Shown: positions 1 through 8,533, counted from the stretch's first letter. The stretch is 64,000 nt of DNA from Actinacidiphila acidipaludis (GCF_019890725.1 NZ_JAINZZ010000010.1:1-64000); one strand, 5' to 3'. Notes: a model not told the origin generated them from the letters alone. Numbers and translations: made by a program.

Positions 1-370
1 GACGTCCCGGGGGCCCGGCGGAGCGGTCGGACGGAGTCGATGGAGCCGTGAACAGCGCGTATGCGCGAGACGGCACGGTCGGGCCCGGTACCGAAGGTGG
101 ACCTCCCTGGGGCACCCTGTCGTTCGTTCCGGACCGCAGGATGCCTCACCCTAGTGCAAAACCTTCACGCGTCAACTGCGGGAAGCGCCGATTGTGAAAT
201 GGTTTTGCGAATCCGGGGGAGAAACATGCAGTGATATCGCTGAAAAGCGGTGAAGGCCTGGATGGGACTTATGTCCGCCCATCTCCTGGGGGGAGCACGA
301 TGTCTTGCGGTAAATGCGCATAATTCGGGTGCTACCCGAGGTAAGCGCAGGCCGGTGGCAGGGGGAGGGC
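1..370. other. Gene-free left edge
   Basis: No open frame here has Streptomyces-like codon use, a ribosome binding site or recognisable protein content. The stretch lies beyond the 3' end of the MarR gene. It is AT-richer than its surroundings between about 150 and 330 and holds a long inverted repeat (listed separately). It also holds a GATATC-centred near-palindrome at about 229-242. A promoter for a gene left of the window, or a small RNA, is possible but not shown. Confidence 0.5.
156..208. repeat. Two-part inverted repeat / hairpin
   Basis: GCAAAACCTTCAC (156-168) pairs with GTGAA(at)GGTTTTGC (194-208): 8 bp plus 5 bp, broken by a 2-nt bulge, with a 25-nt loop. The stem is AT-rich in a GC-rich chromosome, so it is unlikely to be chance. 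It could be an RNA stem-loop or an operator. No poly-T tract follows. Confidence 0.55.
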
Positions 371-862
371 TCAGCCCGCGCGCTGGGTGAGGCCGGTGCC
401 CTGGGCGGGGTCGCCGACCGCGGCGTTGAGCGCCTCCAGGCCGGTGACGAGTGCCTGCCTGGCCTCCGGCGTCATCCGTTCCATGGCCCGGCGCAGCGCC
501 TGTTCCCGGCGCTCCCTGATGGTCCGCAGGTGCGCGGCCCCGGCCGCGGTCAGCTCCAGCTCCACCTCGCGGCGGTCCTGTGCGCCGGCCGCCCTGCGGA
601 GGAACCCGGCCGCCTGGAGACGGTCGCAGAGGCGGGTGACGGACGGCGCGGCCGCCGACAGGCTCCGCCCCAGCGCGGTCGGGTTGATGCCGGGCTCGCG
701 TTCGATGACGTACAGCACACGCGTCTGGGCGGCGGAGAGCGGCGCGGTGCTGAAGGCCCCGCGAGCGCGCTCCCACGCCACTTCGAGGTGCTCCAGGACC
801 CCGCCGATCGCGGACACGTCATCGGAAGTGTGCCCGTGGAGGGCCGTGGGGGCCTCGTTCAT
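371..862 (-). CDS. MarR family transcriptional regulator
   Basis: The 163-residue protein has the MarR winged-helix layout. An N-terminal helix is followed by a helix-turn-helix around residues 50-90 (INPTALGRSLSAAAPSVTRLCDRLQAAG) and the wing with the DRREVELELTAAG signature (about 95-107). A C-terminal dimerisation helix follows. The ATG has a GGGAG box six bases upstream. The gene diverges from the PP2C gene at 932 across 69 bases, so it probably controls itself and perhaps that neighbour. Its ligand cannot be told from sequence. Confidence 0.93.
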   Translation of the reverse strand: MNEAPTALHGHTSDDVSAIGGVLEHLEVAWERARGAFSTAPLSAAQTRVLYVIEREPGINPTALGRSLSAAAPSVTRLCDRLQAAGFLRRAAGAQDRREVELELTAAGAAHLRTIRERREQALRRAMERMTPEARQALVTGLEALNAAVGDPAQGTGLTQRAG

Positions 863-877
863 GTGACACTCCCGAGT

Positions 878-892
878 GAGCCGCGCTGGCTC
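878..892. promoter_or_regulatory. Candidate MarR operator (5-5-5 inverted repeat)
   Basis: GAGCC-GCGCT-GGCTC lies in the 69-base gap between the divergent MarR and PP2C genes. MarR proteins usually bind short inverted repeats in such gaps, so this is the best candidate operator. The arms are only 5 bp. Confidence 0.35.
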
Positions 893-931
893 GTTCCAGC
901 TGTTCGATCCGGCTGTCGCCTGGACGACGAT

Positions 932-2143
932 ATGTCAAGGAAAGTAGGACCGATAGCCGTGGACAGACCTTGGACCGTCGAGCGCCGTCTTCGTGAGGCG
1001 GCGCCCCACGAGATCTTCGAGGTGCTCCGCTCCACGATCGAGCGCGACCATCACGCCCGGGCGGTGGAGCTGCTGATGGCGGACTACGCCATGACCAAGC
1101 TCCAGCCCGTGGGGCGGCTGCCGCACACCCGAGCGCCGCTCTCAGTCTACGAGAGTGCCCCCGGGCGGGCGTTCGGCGCCCAGGAGCCGTACTGCGTGCC
1201 GGACGCGGCGGCCGCGGCGGTGACCGTGCATCTGCCGGTCAGCGTCCGGGGGGACCGGCTGGGGGTCCTGAGCGTCACCCTGCCGGACGAGGACGGCGAG
1301 GGGCCGGCGCCGGCGGTGATCGAGGAACTCGAGGAGTGTGCCGACGCGCTGGCGCACGAGCTGGTCGTCGCCGAGCGGGACACGGACCTGTTCCTGCAGG
1401 CGCGCCGCGCCGAACGGCTCACCCTGGCTGCCGAGATGCAGTGGCAGCTGCTGCCCGGCCGCTCGTGCTCGCGACCCGAGTACGCGCTCGGTGCTCAGCT
1501 CGAACCGGCGTACGCCATCTTCGGCGACAGCTTCGACTGGTCGGCCTCGGCCGACGAGCTGTACCTGACCGTGAACAACGGCATGGGCGAGGGGATAGAC
1601 GCCGCGCTGCTGACCAACCTGGCGGTCAGCGCGCTGCGCAACGCCCGCCGGGCCGGACTGGCCCTCCACGACCAGGCGTACCTGGCGGACCAGGCCATCT
1701 ACGGGCAGCACCAGGGCACCCAGTACCTGTCGGCGCTGTTGCTCCGCTTCCACCTGCCGACCGGGGAGGTGGAGATCATCGACGCCGGCTCGCCGCGGAT
1801 ATGGCGGGTACGGGAAGGCGCCGTCGAGCTGATCGAACTCGAGGCGCAACTGCCGCTGGGGATGTTCGAGGACACCGTCTACGAGCCGCAGCGCTTCACG
1901 GTGGCTCCTGGGGACCGCCTGCTCTTCATCAGTGACGGCGTCTATGACGCCCTCTCGCCCGTCGGGGAGAAGTACAGCCTCCACGCGCTGGTCAACTCGA
2001 TCAACGAGACACGTCTGCTGCCGGCCGCCCAGGTGCCGCGGGCGATACTGCAGGCGTTGCTCGGGCACCGGGGATCAGGGCCGGCCGCCGACGACGCCCT
2101 CGTGATGTGCCTGGACTGGACCGGCCGGCAGGCCGGTCACTGA
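932..2143 (+). CDS. PP2C (SpoIIE-type) phosphatase, degenerate metal site
   Basis: The protein of about 403 residues has a GAF-like N-terminal half (about 25-150), a linker helix and a SpoIIE/PP2C domain. Family members dephosphorylate anti-sigma factor antagonists. The usual GGDFYD appears as FGDSFDW (about 198). The GDVxGKG motif appears as NNGMGEG, so a metal-ligand Asp is replaced by Asn. The C-terminal DDALV motif is kept (near residue 388). An alternative GTG start at 959 has a better AGGA box nine bases upstream than ATG 932. Activity may be weak or lost. Family membership is firm. Confidence 0.87.
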   Translation: MSRKVGPIAVDRPWTVERRLREAAPHEIFEVLRSTIERDHHARAVELLMADYAMTKLQPVGRLPHTRAPLSVYESAPGRAFGAQEPYCVPDAAAAAVTVHLPVSVRGDRLGVLSVTLPDEDGEGPAPAVIEELEECADALAHELVVAERDTDLFLQARRAERLTLAAEMQWQLLPGRSCSRPEYALGAQLEPAYAIFGDSFDWSASADELYLTVNNGMGEGIDAALLTNLAVSALRNARRAGLALHDQAYLADQAIYGQHQGTQYLSALLLRFHLPTGEVEIIDAGSPRIWRVREGAVELIELEAQLPLGMFEDTVYEPQRFTVAPGDRLLFISDGVYDALSPVGEKYSLHALVNSINETRLLPAAQVPRAILQALLGHRGSGPAADDALVMCLDWTGRQAGH

Positions 2144-2370
2144 GAGCGGTGTCGCGTGGCGTGGGCTCGCGCGACGCCGGGGTGAGCCCGCGTTTCCCCC
2201 GTGCCGGGACCGACACGTGCCGTGAGGATCCCTGATGGCACGTGTGGGCAGGGACGACGCGTCGGGGCGGGTTGTCATCGCACGCACGTATGGGGGATAG
2301 TTGCCGCGCGGCAAATAATTTCGCCTTTCTGTGGAAAGTTGGTGCGGCTCGCCCCAGGCGGGCCCCGTAC

Positions 2371-4047
2371 ATGACCTCTATCGAGGGAAACCCCGTTGCG
2401 GGAGCCGGGCAGGCCCCGACCTCCGGCCTGTGGGCGCTCGCCCCCTATCCGGTGATCGTGGCCGACGCGTCCGGCACCGTGGTGAGGGCCAACCCCGCGG
2501 CCGCGCTGCTGCTGCGTGAGGCCCTGCCCGGGGCGAGCATGGCGGACACCGTGCCGGGTTGGCTGGCCCGGGCCCACAGGGAGGCGCTGACGCGTTTCGC
2601 CGCGCACGCGGGATGTACGGGCGACCTTCCTGCGCCCTCTTCCGGGCCGGTCGGAGCGCGGAGCTTCGAGGCCCACCCCACCCCGAGCCCCGGCGGGGAG
2701 ATCGCGTGGTGGCTCATCGACGGCACGGACCGCAGGGTCGCCGAGCAGGCGCTGGCCACCGAGCGCCAACGCACCGGATTCCTCGTCGAGGCGTCGAACG
2801 TCCTGCTGGCCTCGCTGAACACCGAGCGGTGCATGGCCGCCACCGTGCGGCTGGCCGCCGAGTACCTCGCGGATGTGGCGATCGTCGTCGCCCCGCCGAC
2901 CCGCGGCAGACTGCCGGTGGTGCACGCCGTGGCCGGGCAGAGCGCCGTCGCGGGTCTGATCGCGGCCGATCCGTCGAGTCTCCCCGGCCTCGCCGAGGCT
3001 CTGCGCGGATTCCCGCCGCTCCCTTCGCGATGGATCGACGGAGCACTGCTGCCGGACTGGCTGCTGCCCGAGGGGTTCACCGGCACGATCGGGTCGGTCG
3101 TCGTGACCTCGCTGCCCGGCCACGGTGTGCCCGCGGGTGCCCTGATCCTGCTGCGCCGCGGCGACCAGGCACGGTTCAGCGAGGACGAAGAAATCTTCGC
3201 CCGGCTCTTCGCCGCCCGGGCCGGCGCCGCCCTGTCCGCCGCGCGGCTGTACGGCGAACAGACCGCGATCACCCAGACGTTGATGCGCGAGCTGCTGCCG
3301 CCCCGCATGCAGCGCCTGAACGGCGTCGATTTCGCCGGCGGCTACCGGCCCGCGGAGATGAGCGAACGGGTGGGCGGCGACTTCTACGACATCCACGCCG
3401 GTCCCTCGCCCGACGACGCGTCGCTGGTGGTGCTCGGCGACGTGTGCGGCAAGGGGCTGGACGCGGCCGTGCTGACCGGCAAGATCCGCAGCACCCTCCA
3501 GGCGCTGACACCGATGGTCGACGACCACGAGCGGATACTCAACCTGCTCAACGGGTCCCTGCTGAACTCGCACCACGCCCGCTTCGCGACCATGGTGCTG
3601 GCATCGGTGCAGCGCGCCGAGAACGAAGTGCGCCTGCGCCTCACCTCGGCCGGTCACCCCACCCCGCTGATCGTCCGGCTGGACGGCACCGTCGAGGAGG
3701 TGCCCACCCGCGGCACCCTGATCGGCGCCCTCCCGAGGATCGAGTCCCACTCCGCACAGGTCGTGCTGCAACCCGGCGAGACGTGTCTGCTCTACACGGA
3801 CGGGTTCACCGAGGCCCGCGGCGGTCCGCTCGGCAACGAGCTGTTCGGCGAGGAGCGCCTGAAGCGCGTCCTGTCCCACTGCGCCGACATGCCCGCCGAA
3901 GCGGTGGTCGAGCGGATCCAGATGCTCGCGTCGGAGTGGCTGCACGACGGCGGCCACGACGACATGGCCCTGGTGGCCATCAGCGCGCCCCGCACCACCC
4001 ACCTCAGCGCGGTGGACGGGCACACCCGGGGCAGGTACACGGTATGA
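2371..4047 (+). CDS. PAS-GAF-PP2C serine phosphatase (RsbU-like)
   Basis: The 558-residue protein has a PAS-like domain (about 15-125, opening APYPVIVADASGTVVRANPA), a GAF domain (about 140-300) and a C-terminal SpoIIE/PP2C domain (about 330-550). The catalytic motifs GGDFYD, GDVCGKG and DDMALV are intact. RsbU-type enzymes dephosphorylate STAS antagonists and so release sigma factors. The gene overlaps the downstream B12 gene by ATGA and heads a three-gene operon ending in a STAS gene, its likely substrate. ATG 2371 was chosen because the encoded PAS domain follows directly. An in-frame ATG at 2242 would add an unlikely basic leader. Confidence 0.92.
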   Translation: MTSIEGNPVAGAGQAPTSGLWALAPYPVIVADASGTVVRANPAAALLLREALPGASMADTVPGWLARAHREALTRFAAHAGCTGDLPAPSSGPVGARSFEAHPTPSPGGEIAWWLIDGTDRRVAEQALATERQRTGFLVEASNVLLASLNTERCMAATVRLAAEYLADVAIVVAPPTRGRLPVVHAVAGQSAVAGLIAADPSSLPGLAEALRGFPPLPSRWIDGALLPDWLLPEGFTGTIGSVVVTSLPGHGVPAGALILLRRGDQARFSEDEEIFARLFAARAGAALSAARLYGEQTAITQTLMRELLPPRMQRLNGVDFAGGYRPAEMSERVGGDFYDIHAGPSPDDASLVVLGDVCGKGLDAAVLTGKIRSTLQALTPMVDDHERILNLLNGSLLNSHHARFATMVLASVQRAENEVRLRLTSAGHPTPLIVRLDGTVEEVPTRGTLIGALPRIESHSAQVVLQPGETCLLYTDGFTEARGGPLGNELFGEERLKRVLSHCADMPAEAVVERIQMLASEWLHDGGHDDMALVAISAPRTTHLSAVDGHTRGRYTV

Positions 4048-5138
4048 CGGTCGCTCCCGTGCCGCAGGACGCCGTCCCCGCCCTGCGGGACGCGTTGTGG
4101 GCCGCGGTGACCAGCCGCGACGAGTACCGAGCGGCCGACGTCGTGTTCGACGCGCTCGCCCAGGGAATGGCGCCCGAGGCGGTCCTGCTGGACCTGCTGG
4201 CCCCGCTGCAGGTCCGGGTGGGCGCCGAATGGGCGGCCAACCGCCTGAGCGTGACGCAGGAACACGCCGCGAGCGCCATCACCGAGCGCGTCATCGCCGC
4301 CCTCGCCCACCACCCGGCCGTCCGCACCGCCCCCACCCTGGGCCGTGTCACCGTGGCATGCGTCGACCAGGAGTGGCACGCTCTGCCGGCCCGCCTGCTG
4401 GCCGAGGTGCTCACCCTGCGCGGATGGCGGGTCGACTTCCTCGGTGCGCAGGTGCCCACCGCGCACCTCATCGCCCACCTGCACGCCAACGGAGCCGACG
4501 CCGTCGCCCTGTCCTCCTCGGTCCCCACCCGGCTGCCGGCCGCGCACGCCGCGATCACCGGCTGCCAGGCCATCGGCATCCCCGTCATCGCCGGCGGTCC
4601 CGCCTTCGGCGACGACGGACGTTACGCCCGCCTGCTCGGCGCCGACGCCTGGGCAGCCGACGCGCGCGGCGCCGCCGAGAAGCTGGCCGCGGGCATCCCC
4701 GCCCCGGACCTGGCCGCCGGGCACCGCCGGATCGACGACCTGCCGCACCTGGCCGACCAGGAGTTCACGTTCGTCGCCCGCTCCCAGGGCGACCTCGTCA
4801 AGACGGTCCTCACCCGGCTCGAGGCCGCCTTCCCCGCGATGGCCTCCTACGACGCCCACCAGCGCGAGCGCACCGCCGAGGACATCGCGCACATCGTCGA
4901 CTTCCTGGCCGTCGCCCTGTACTGCGACGCCGACGAGCTGTTCGCCGGATTCATCACCTGGACCGCCGAGATCCTCACCGCGCGGCATGTCCCGGCGGCC
5001 TCCCTGCGCCCGGTCCTGAACATCCTGGCCACCGAACTCAAGGACTTCCCCCGATCCCTGCGGCTGCTCGGCGAAGCCCGCCGTGCCCTGGACGCCGCGT
5101 CCGTACCGAGCGGAACCCACCCCGGAGCACACGCATGA
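4044..5138 (+). CDS. Cobalamin-binding CarH-like sensor protein
   Basis: The 364-residue protein has a helical bundle (about 10-90), a B12-binding Rossmann domain (about 100-230) and an all-helical C-terminal domain (about 245-355). The bundle holds W63-x9-E73-H74, the motif that contacts the adenosyl group in CarH-type photoreceptors. The Rossmann part holds E110-W-H112-x-x-P, the form of the cobalamin lower-ligand motif also seen in the LitR-like protein of this window. There is no DNA-binding domain. Wedged by 4-base overlaps between a PP2C phosphatase and a STAS gene, it probably feeds a light or cobalamin signal into partner switching. The C-terminal domain may resemble RsbR/globin-type modules (inference). 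Confidence 0.88.
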   Translation: MTVAPVPQDAVPALRDALWAAVTSRDEYRAADVVFDALAQGMAPEAVLLDLLAPLQVRVGAEWAANRLSVTQEHAASAITERVIAALAHHPAVRTAPTLGRVTVACVDQEWHALPARLLAEVLTLRGWRVDFLGAQVPTAHLIAHLHANGADAVALSSSVPTRLPAAHAAITGCQAIGIPVIAGGPAFGDDGRYARLLGADAWAADARGAAEKLAAGIPAPDLAAGHRRIDDLPHLADQEFTFVARSQGDLVKTVLTRLEAAFPAMASYDAHQRERTAEDIAHIVDFLAVALYCDADELFAGFITWTAEILTARHVPAASLRPVLNILATELKDFPRSLRLLGEARRALDAASVPSGTHPGAHA

Positions 5139-5512
5139 CCTCACCGCCCCCCTCCTCCTTCACCGTCACCGTTGAAGCCGGCGCGGGCACCGCACACCTC
5201 CGTCTCGCGGGCGACCTGGACTGGGAGAGCGGCGACGAACTGCTGGACGTCGCGGTCAGGTGTCTCGACGCGCATCCCGGGCTGCGCGACCTGCGCCTGG
5301 ACTGCGCCGGACTCGCCTTCTGCGACTCCACGGGCCTGTCCGCGCTGTTGATGGTCCACCGCCGGACCGCCGTGGGACGCGTCGGGCTGCACCTCGACAA
5401 CCCGCCTCCCTTTCTGGAGCGCATGCTCGCCACCACCGGCGTCCGCGGCCTCTTCCTGACCGGAGCCCCGGCAGGCCGGCACGCCGAACCGCCCCCCGCC
5501 GGCCGCCCCTGA
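5135..5512 (+). CDS. STAS anti-sigma factor antagonist
   Basis: The 125-residue protein is a single STAS domain. The phospho-acceptor loop reads FCDSTGLSALL (about 65-75), with the Ser that RsbW-type kinases phosphorylate and PP2C enzymes dephosphorylate. Its ATG overlaps the stop of the B12 sensor gene (ATGA), so the two are translationally coupled. The operon order PP2C, B12 sensor, STAS suggests that it is the output protein. No kinase gene is adjacent. The last 15 residues are Pro-rich and outside the fold. Confidence 0.93.
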   Translation: MTSPPPSSFTVTVEAGAGTAHLRLAGDLDWESGDELLDVAVRCLDAHPGLRDLRLDCAGLAFCDSTGLSALLMVHRRTAVGRVGLHLDNPPPFLERMLATTGVRGLFLTGAPAGRHAEPPPAGRP

Positions 5513-5531
5513 CCGCCGGCCCGGTGACGCG

Positions 5532-6335
5532 CTACCCGTGCAGGGACGTCAGGAACGAGGTCAGCGCCGACGCGACGGCGTCGGGGGCCTCCAGCGGCAG
5601 CAGATGACCGGCACCGGGGACGACCGTCAGGCCCGCGCCCGGGACGTGCGGCAGCAGATGGTCGCGCAGCACCCGCGGCGGCTCCACGACGTCGTTCTCA
5701 CCGGCCAGCACCGCCACCTGGACCTCGATGGCACGCGCCGCGCCGGTGATGTCGCGCGCTATGCCGTGCAGCGGCCACTCGCGCCGGGCCTCGGCGCCGG
5801 CCGAGAGGCTGTCGCGGACGGCCGCGGCCCGCAGCGGCGCGGGCAGCGCGGTCGCGGTGAGCACATGGTCGAGGGCGCCCGCCACGGACTCGGCCGAGTC
5901 GTACGCGTGCGACAGACCTTCCCGGTACTCCTCGGTGATCGCGGCAGGCGGGCGCGGGGGAGCGGGCGCGACGAGGACCAGACCGGCCAGTCCGCGGGGC
6001 CGGCGGGCCGCCGCGAGCTGAGCGACCTTGCCGCCCATGGAATGGCCGACGACCACGAACGGGCCCGGCACGCACGCGTCGGCCACCTGGAGGAGATCGT
6101 CGGCGAGCCGGTCCAGGTGATAGGGCCCTGGCAGCCCGGCGGAACCACCCCAGCCGCGCTGGTCGAACCGGACCGTCGCCTGCCCGGACGGCAGGCCCTC
6201 CAGCACGCGGCTCCAGGTGTCCGCGGAACCGCCCCAGTAGTGGAGGAAGACCAGCGTCGGCCCCGAACCGTCGCGCACCCGCACCTCGAGGTTCCCGCCC
6301 GCCACCGGGACCGTCCTTGTGGTTTCCATCATCAT
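5532..6335 (-). CDS. Alpha/beta hydrolase
   Basis: The protein of about 267 residues has the full alpha/beta-hydrolase set: oxyanion motif HYWG, nucleophile elbow GHSMGG, acid in GENDVVEP and the catalytic His in GAGHLLPLE. It probably hydrolyses a small ester or lactone. The substrate is unknown. Three ATGs lie in a row at the start. The GGAAGG box favours the second or third. It diverges from the AraC-type gene at 6474, which is the likely regulator. Confidence 0.92.
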   Translation of the reverse strand: MMMETTRTVPVAGGNLEVRVRDGSGPTLVFLHYWGGSADTWSRVLEGLPSGQATVRFDQRGWGGSAGLPGPYHLDRLADDLLQVADACVPGPFVVVGHSMGGKVAQLAAARRPRGLAGLVLVAPAPPRPPAAITEEYREGLSHAYDSAESVAGALDHVLTATALPAPLRAAAVRDSLSAGAEARREWPLHGIARDITGAARAIEVQVAVLAGENDVVEPPRVLRDHLLPHVPGAGLTVVPGAGHLLPLEAPDAVASALTSFLTSLHG

Positions 6336-6473
6336 CTCGCCCTTCCTGTCGGCCGCGGAGACCTTTCCGTCGTCCCGCCGCATCGTCGTCGGTAGCCTGA
6401 AGTGGTCATCAGGCCCACTCACGACGTTAGGAGAGACGGTTCTCCGCAGGTGGTGGAAAGGAGCGCGGGTTTT

Positions 6474-7376
6474 GTGGAAAACGGACAGGCCGCCGTTCGG
6501 CAACTGAGCTACGTGCCGGCCGTCGGGGCCGCGTACGGCGTGGAGGTCCTCGACTTCGCGGCGCTGCGGGCGATGGACGCCCGGGGCCGCCGCACGCGGC
6601 TCCAGCGTCCCGACTTCCACGTGCTCGCCCTGGTCTCCTCCGGCGAGGGCTCGCACGAAGCCGACTTCCGGACCTCCCCGCTGGCGCGGGGCGACGTGGT
6701 CTGGATCCGGCCGGGTATGGTCCACCGCTGGAGCGACGTCGACGCGTGCGACGGTCCGCTCGTCCTCTTCCGGCCCGGGTTCCTCTCCGGGTTCACCGCG
6801 GAGGAGGCCGCCGCGCCCGTGTCCTGGCGACTGGACCGGGAGCACCTGGACCTCGCGCTGCTCGCGGCGGACCACCTCCGCCGCGAGCACGGGACGGCGG
6901 TGCGGGTACCGCGGCTCGCGTCTCCGCCCCTGCTCTCCCATCTGCTGGCCGCGCTGCTCCTGCGCGCCCTGTCCGGCGCGCCGGTCACGGAGAGCACGAC
7001 GCCGACCGGCGACACCGGCGCCGGTCCCGGCCGTCACACCGAGGTGTTCCGCGCCTACCGGGCCGCGGTCGAGGAGCACTTCACCGACTGGCACCAGGTG
7101 GCCGACTACGCGCGGGCCCTCGGCTACGACGTGCGCACCCTCACCCGGGCCACGCGCGCCGCGGCCGGCACCGGCGCCAAGACGTTCCTCGACCAGCGCA
7201 TCCTGCTGGAGGCCAGGCGCGTGCTGGCCCACACGGATCTGCCGGTCGGCGCCTGCGCGCGGCGCCTCGGCTTCCGCGACGCCGCCAACTTCACCACGTT
7301 CTTCCGCCGCCAGACCGGGGTGCCGCCCGCCGGCTGGCGCGCCGCGTACGGCAGCCAGGGCACCCACGGGGCCTGA
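6474..7376 (+). CDS. AraC family transcriptional regulator
   Basis: The protein of about 300 residues has an N-terminal cupin-like sensor domain and a C-terminal double helix-turn-helix of AraC type (about 200-290, with LGFRDAANFTTFFRRQTGVPPAGWR). The GTG start at 6474 follows a GGAG box by ten bases. An upstream in-frame ATG at 6402 lacks a ribosome binding site. It diverges from the alpha/beta-hydrolase gene and probably controls it. Four tandem 10-bp repeats begin just after the stop codon. Confidence 0.9.
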   Translation: MENGQAAVRQLSYVPAVGAAYGVEVLDFAALRAMDARGRRTRLQRPDFHVLALVSSGEGSHEADFRTSPLARGDVVWIRPGMVHRWSDVDACDGPLVLFRPGFLSGFTAEEAAAPVSWRLDREHLDLALLAADHLRREHGTAVRVPRLASPPLLSHLLAALLLRALSGAPVTESTTPTGDTGAGPGRHTEVFRAYRAAVEEHFTDWHQVADYARALGYDVRTLTRATRAAAGTGAKTFLDQRILLEARRVLAHTDLPVGACARRLGFRDAANFTTFFRRQTGVPPAGWRAAYGSQGTHGA

Positions 7377-7390
7377 GCACGCACCACTCC

Positions 7391-7430
7391 GAACGGCCCC
7401 GAACGGCCCCGAACGGCCCCGAACGGCCCG
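7391..7430. repeat. Four tandem copies of a 10-bp unit
   Basis: The unit gaacggcccc is repeated four times (7391-7400, 7401-7410, 7411-7420, 7421-7430, the last with one change). It lies 14 bases after the AraC gene. It looks like a slippage-prone minisatellite and is not coding. Confidence 0.95.
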
Positions 7431-7540
7431 GACGTCACCCCCAGGCCGTGCGGGGCGCCCGAATCGATGCATCAACGATGCGACTCGCAGACGTCGCGGC
7501 GGTGCCGGAGCCTGAAACGGCTGAGCCCCGCTGATCCCGA

Positions 7541-7566
7541 GAGAACCCGAGAGAACCCGAGAGAAG
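7541..7566. repeat. Tandem 10-bp repeat running into a ribosome binding site
   Basis: The unit gagaacccga occurs at 7541-7550 and 7551-7560 and then turns into gagaaggagc, the ribosome binding site for the gene at 7577. Copy-number change here would alter the leader of that gene. Confidence 0.9.
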
Positions 7567-7576
7567 GAGCGCGGTC

Positions 7577-7795
7577 ATGCTCGTCGAGAAGCTGCACGAC
7601 TCCGGCATCCGCAGCGAACACGCCTACACGGCGGCGCTGGCCTCCGTCGGTCTGTCCGTCATGTCCTGGGCGGTGTCCATGCGCGGCGAGGCCGCGGGAG
7701 TGGACCGGGCCGACCGCTGGGGCATCTTCGTGGGCGAGTGGGCGCCCACCTTCTTCGGACTCGGCCTCGCCCTGTCCACCTACGAGAAGAACTGA
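7577..7795 (+). CDS. Small membrane-associated protein, unknown
   Basis: The 72-residue protein is preceded by a strong GAAGGAG box. Two hydrophobic stretches are visible, about residues 18-34 and 48-66, separated by a polar turn containing RADRWG. The ending STYEKN is polar. I do not recognise a named family. The sequence resembles short conserved actinobacterial membrane proteins. The DUF427 gene begins seven bases after its stop and lacks its own ribosome binding site, so the two are likely coupled. Confidence 0.8.
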   Translation: MLVEKLHDSGIRSEHAYTAALASVGLSVMSWAVSMRGEAAGVDRADRWGIFVGEWAPTFFGLGLALSTYEKN

Positions 7796-7802
7796 CGGCC
7801 AG

Positions 7803-8264
7803 GTGGAATCGGTCTGGGACTACCCGCGACCGCCCGCGGTGGTGCCGTGCCCGGCACGCGTCACCGTCGAGCACCGGAACGCCGTGGTGGCCGACACCCG
7901 GCGCGCGCTGCGTGTCCTGGAGACCAGTCACCCTCCGGTGTTCTACCTGCCGCCCGCCGACGTCGGGGACGGGCTCCTGGTCCCTTCCACGCGCAGCACC
8001 TGGTGCGAGTGGAAGGGCGCCGCCGCCTACTGGCACCTGCGGGTCGGCGACACGACGGTGCCCGACGCGGCGTGGAGTTATCCCGAGCCCTCGCCCGGCT
8101 TCGAGGCGCTGCGCGGATACGTGGCCTTCTACCCGACCAAGGTCGACCGCTGCACGGTCGACGGTGAGACCGTCGTCCCGCAACCGGGTGATTTCTACGG
8201 CGGCTGGATCACCTCCGCGGTGACCGGGCCCTTCAAGGGCGCACCCGGCACGGCGGGCTGGTGA
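7803..8264 (+). CDS. DUF427 domain protein
   Basis: The 153-residue protein has the DUF427 hallmarks: an opening ESVWDYPRPP, then FYLPPADV, the core TWCEWKGAAAYW and the ending GWITSAVTGPFKGAPGT. The fold is a compact beta-barrel of unknown activity. The GTG start has no convincing ribosome binding site and follows the previous stop by seven bases, which points to coupling. Confidence 0.9.
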   Translation: MESVWDYPRPPAVVPCPARVTVEHRNAVVADTRRALRVLETSHPPVFYLPPADVGDGLLVPSTRSTWCEWKGAAAYWHLRVGDTTVPDAAWSYPEPSPGFEALRGYVAFYPTKVDRCTVDGETVVPQPGDFYGGWITSAVTGPFKGAPGTAGW

Positions 8265-8533
8265 GCGGGCCGCGCCCGCAGACGGCCCGGTGGTGTCGCC
8301 GCCTGTGCGGTACGGCGTGGCCGAGGACGGGTGGACGCGGAACGGGCCGCCTTCTGCCGATCCGATGGGGGACGCGGCGGTCGCCGTGCCGGTGTAGCCC
8401 TGCGGGTCCACGACGGGACCGCGCCCCGGCACGGCGGCCGGTGCGGCGCGCGATTCGTGCGGCGCCCCGGTGATCGATAAGGTGCCTGGTCACGGCGGGG
8501 CGGCCGGCCCGGCCGACGGGTCAGGAGGAACGA

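Noticed and set aside
2242..2370. An extended N-terminus for the PAS-GAF-PP2C protein from ATG 2242
   Set aside because: The added residues are basic and low-similarity in character, and the region contains AT-rich promoter-like sequence (about 2299-2340).
2275..4023. A long open frame antisense to the PAS-GAF-PP2C gene
   Set aside because: Long antisense frames are expected in DNA of this GC content. The translation has no domain pattern, while the plus strand encodes intact catalytic motifs.
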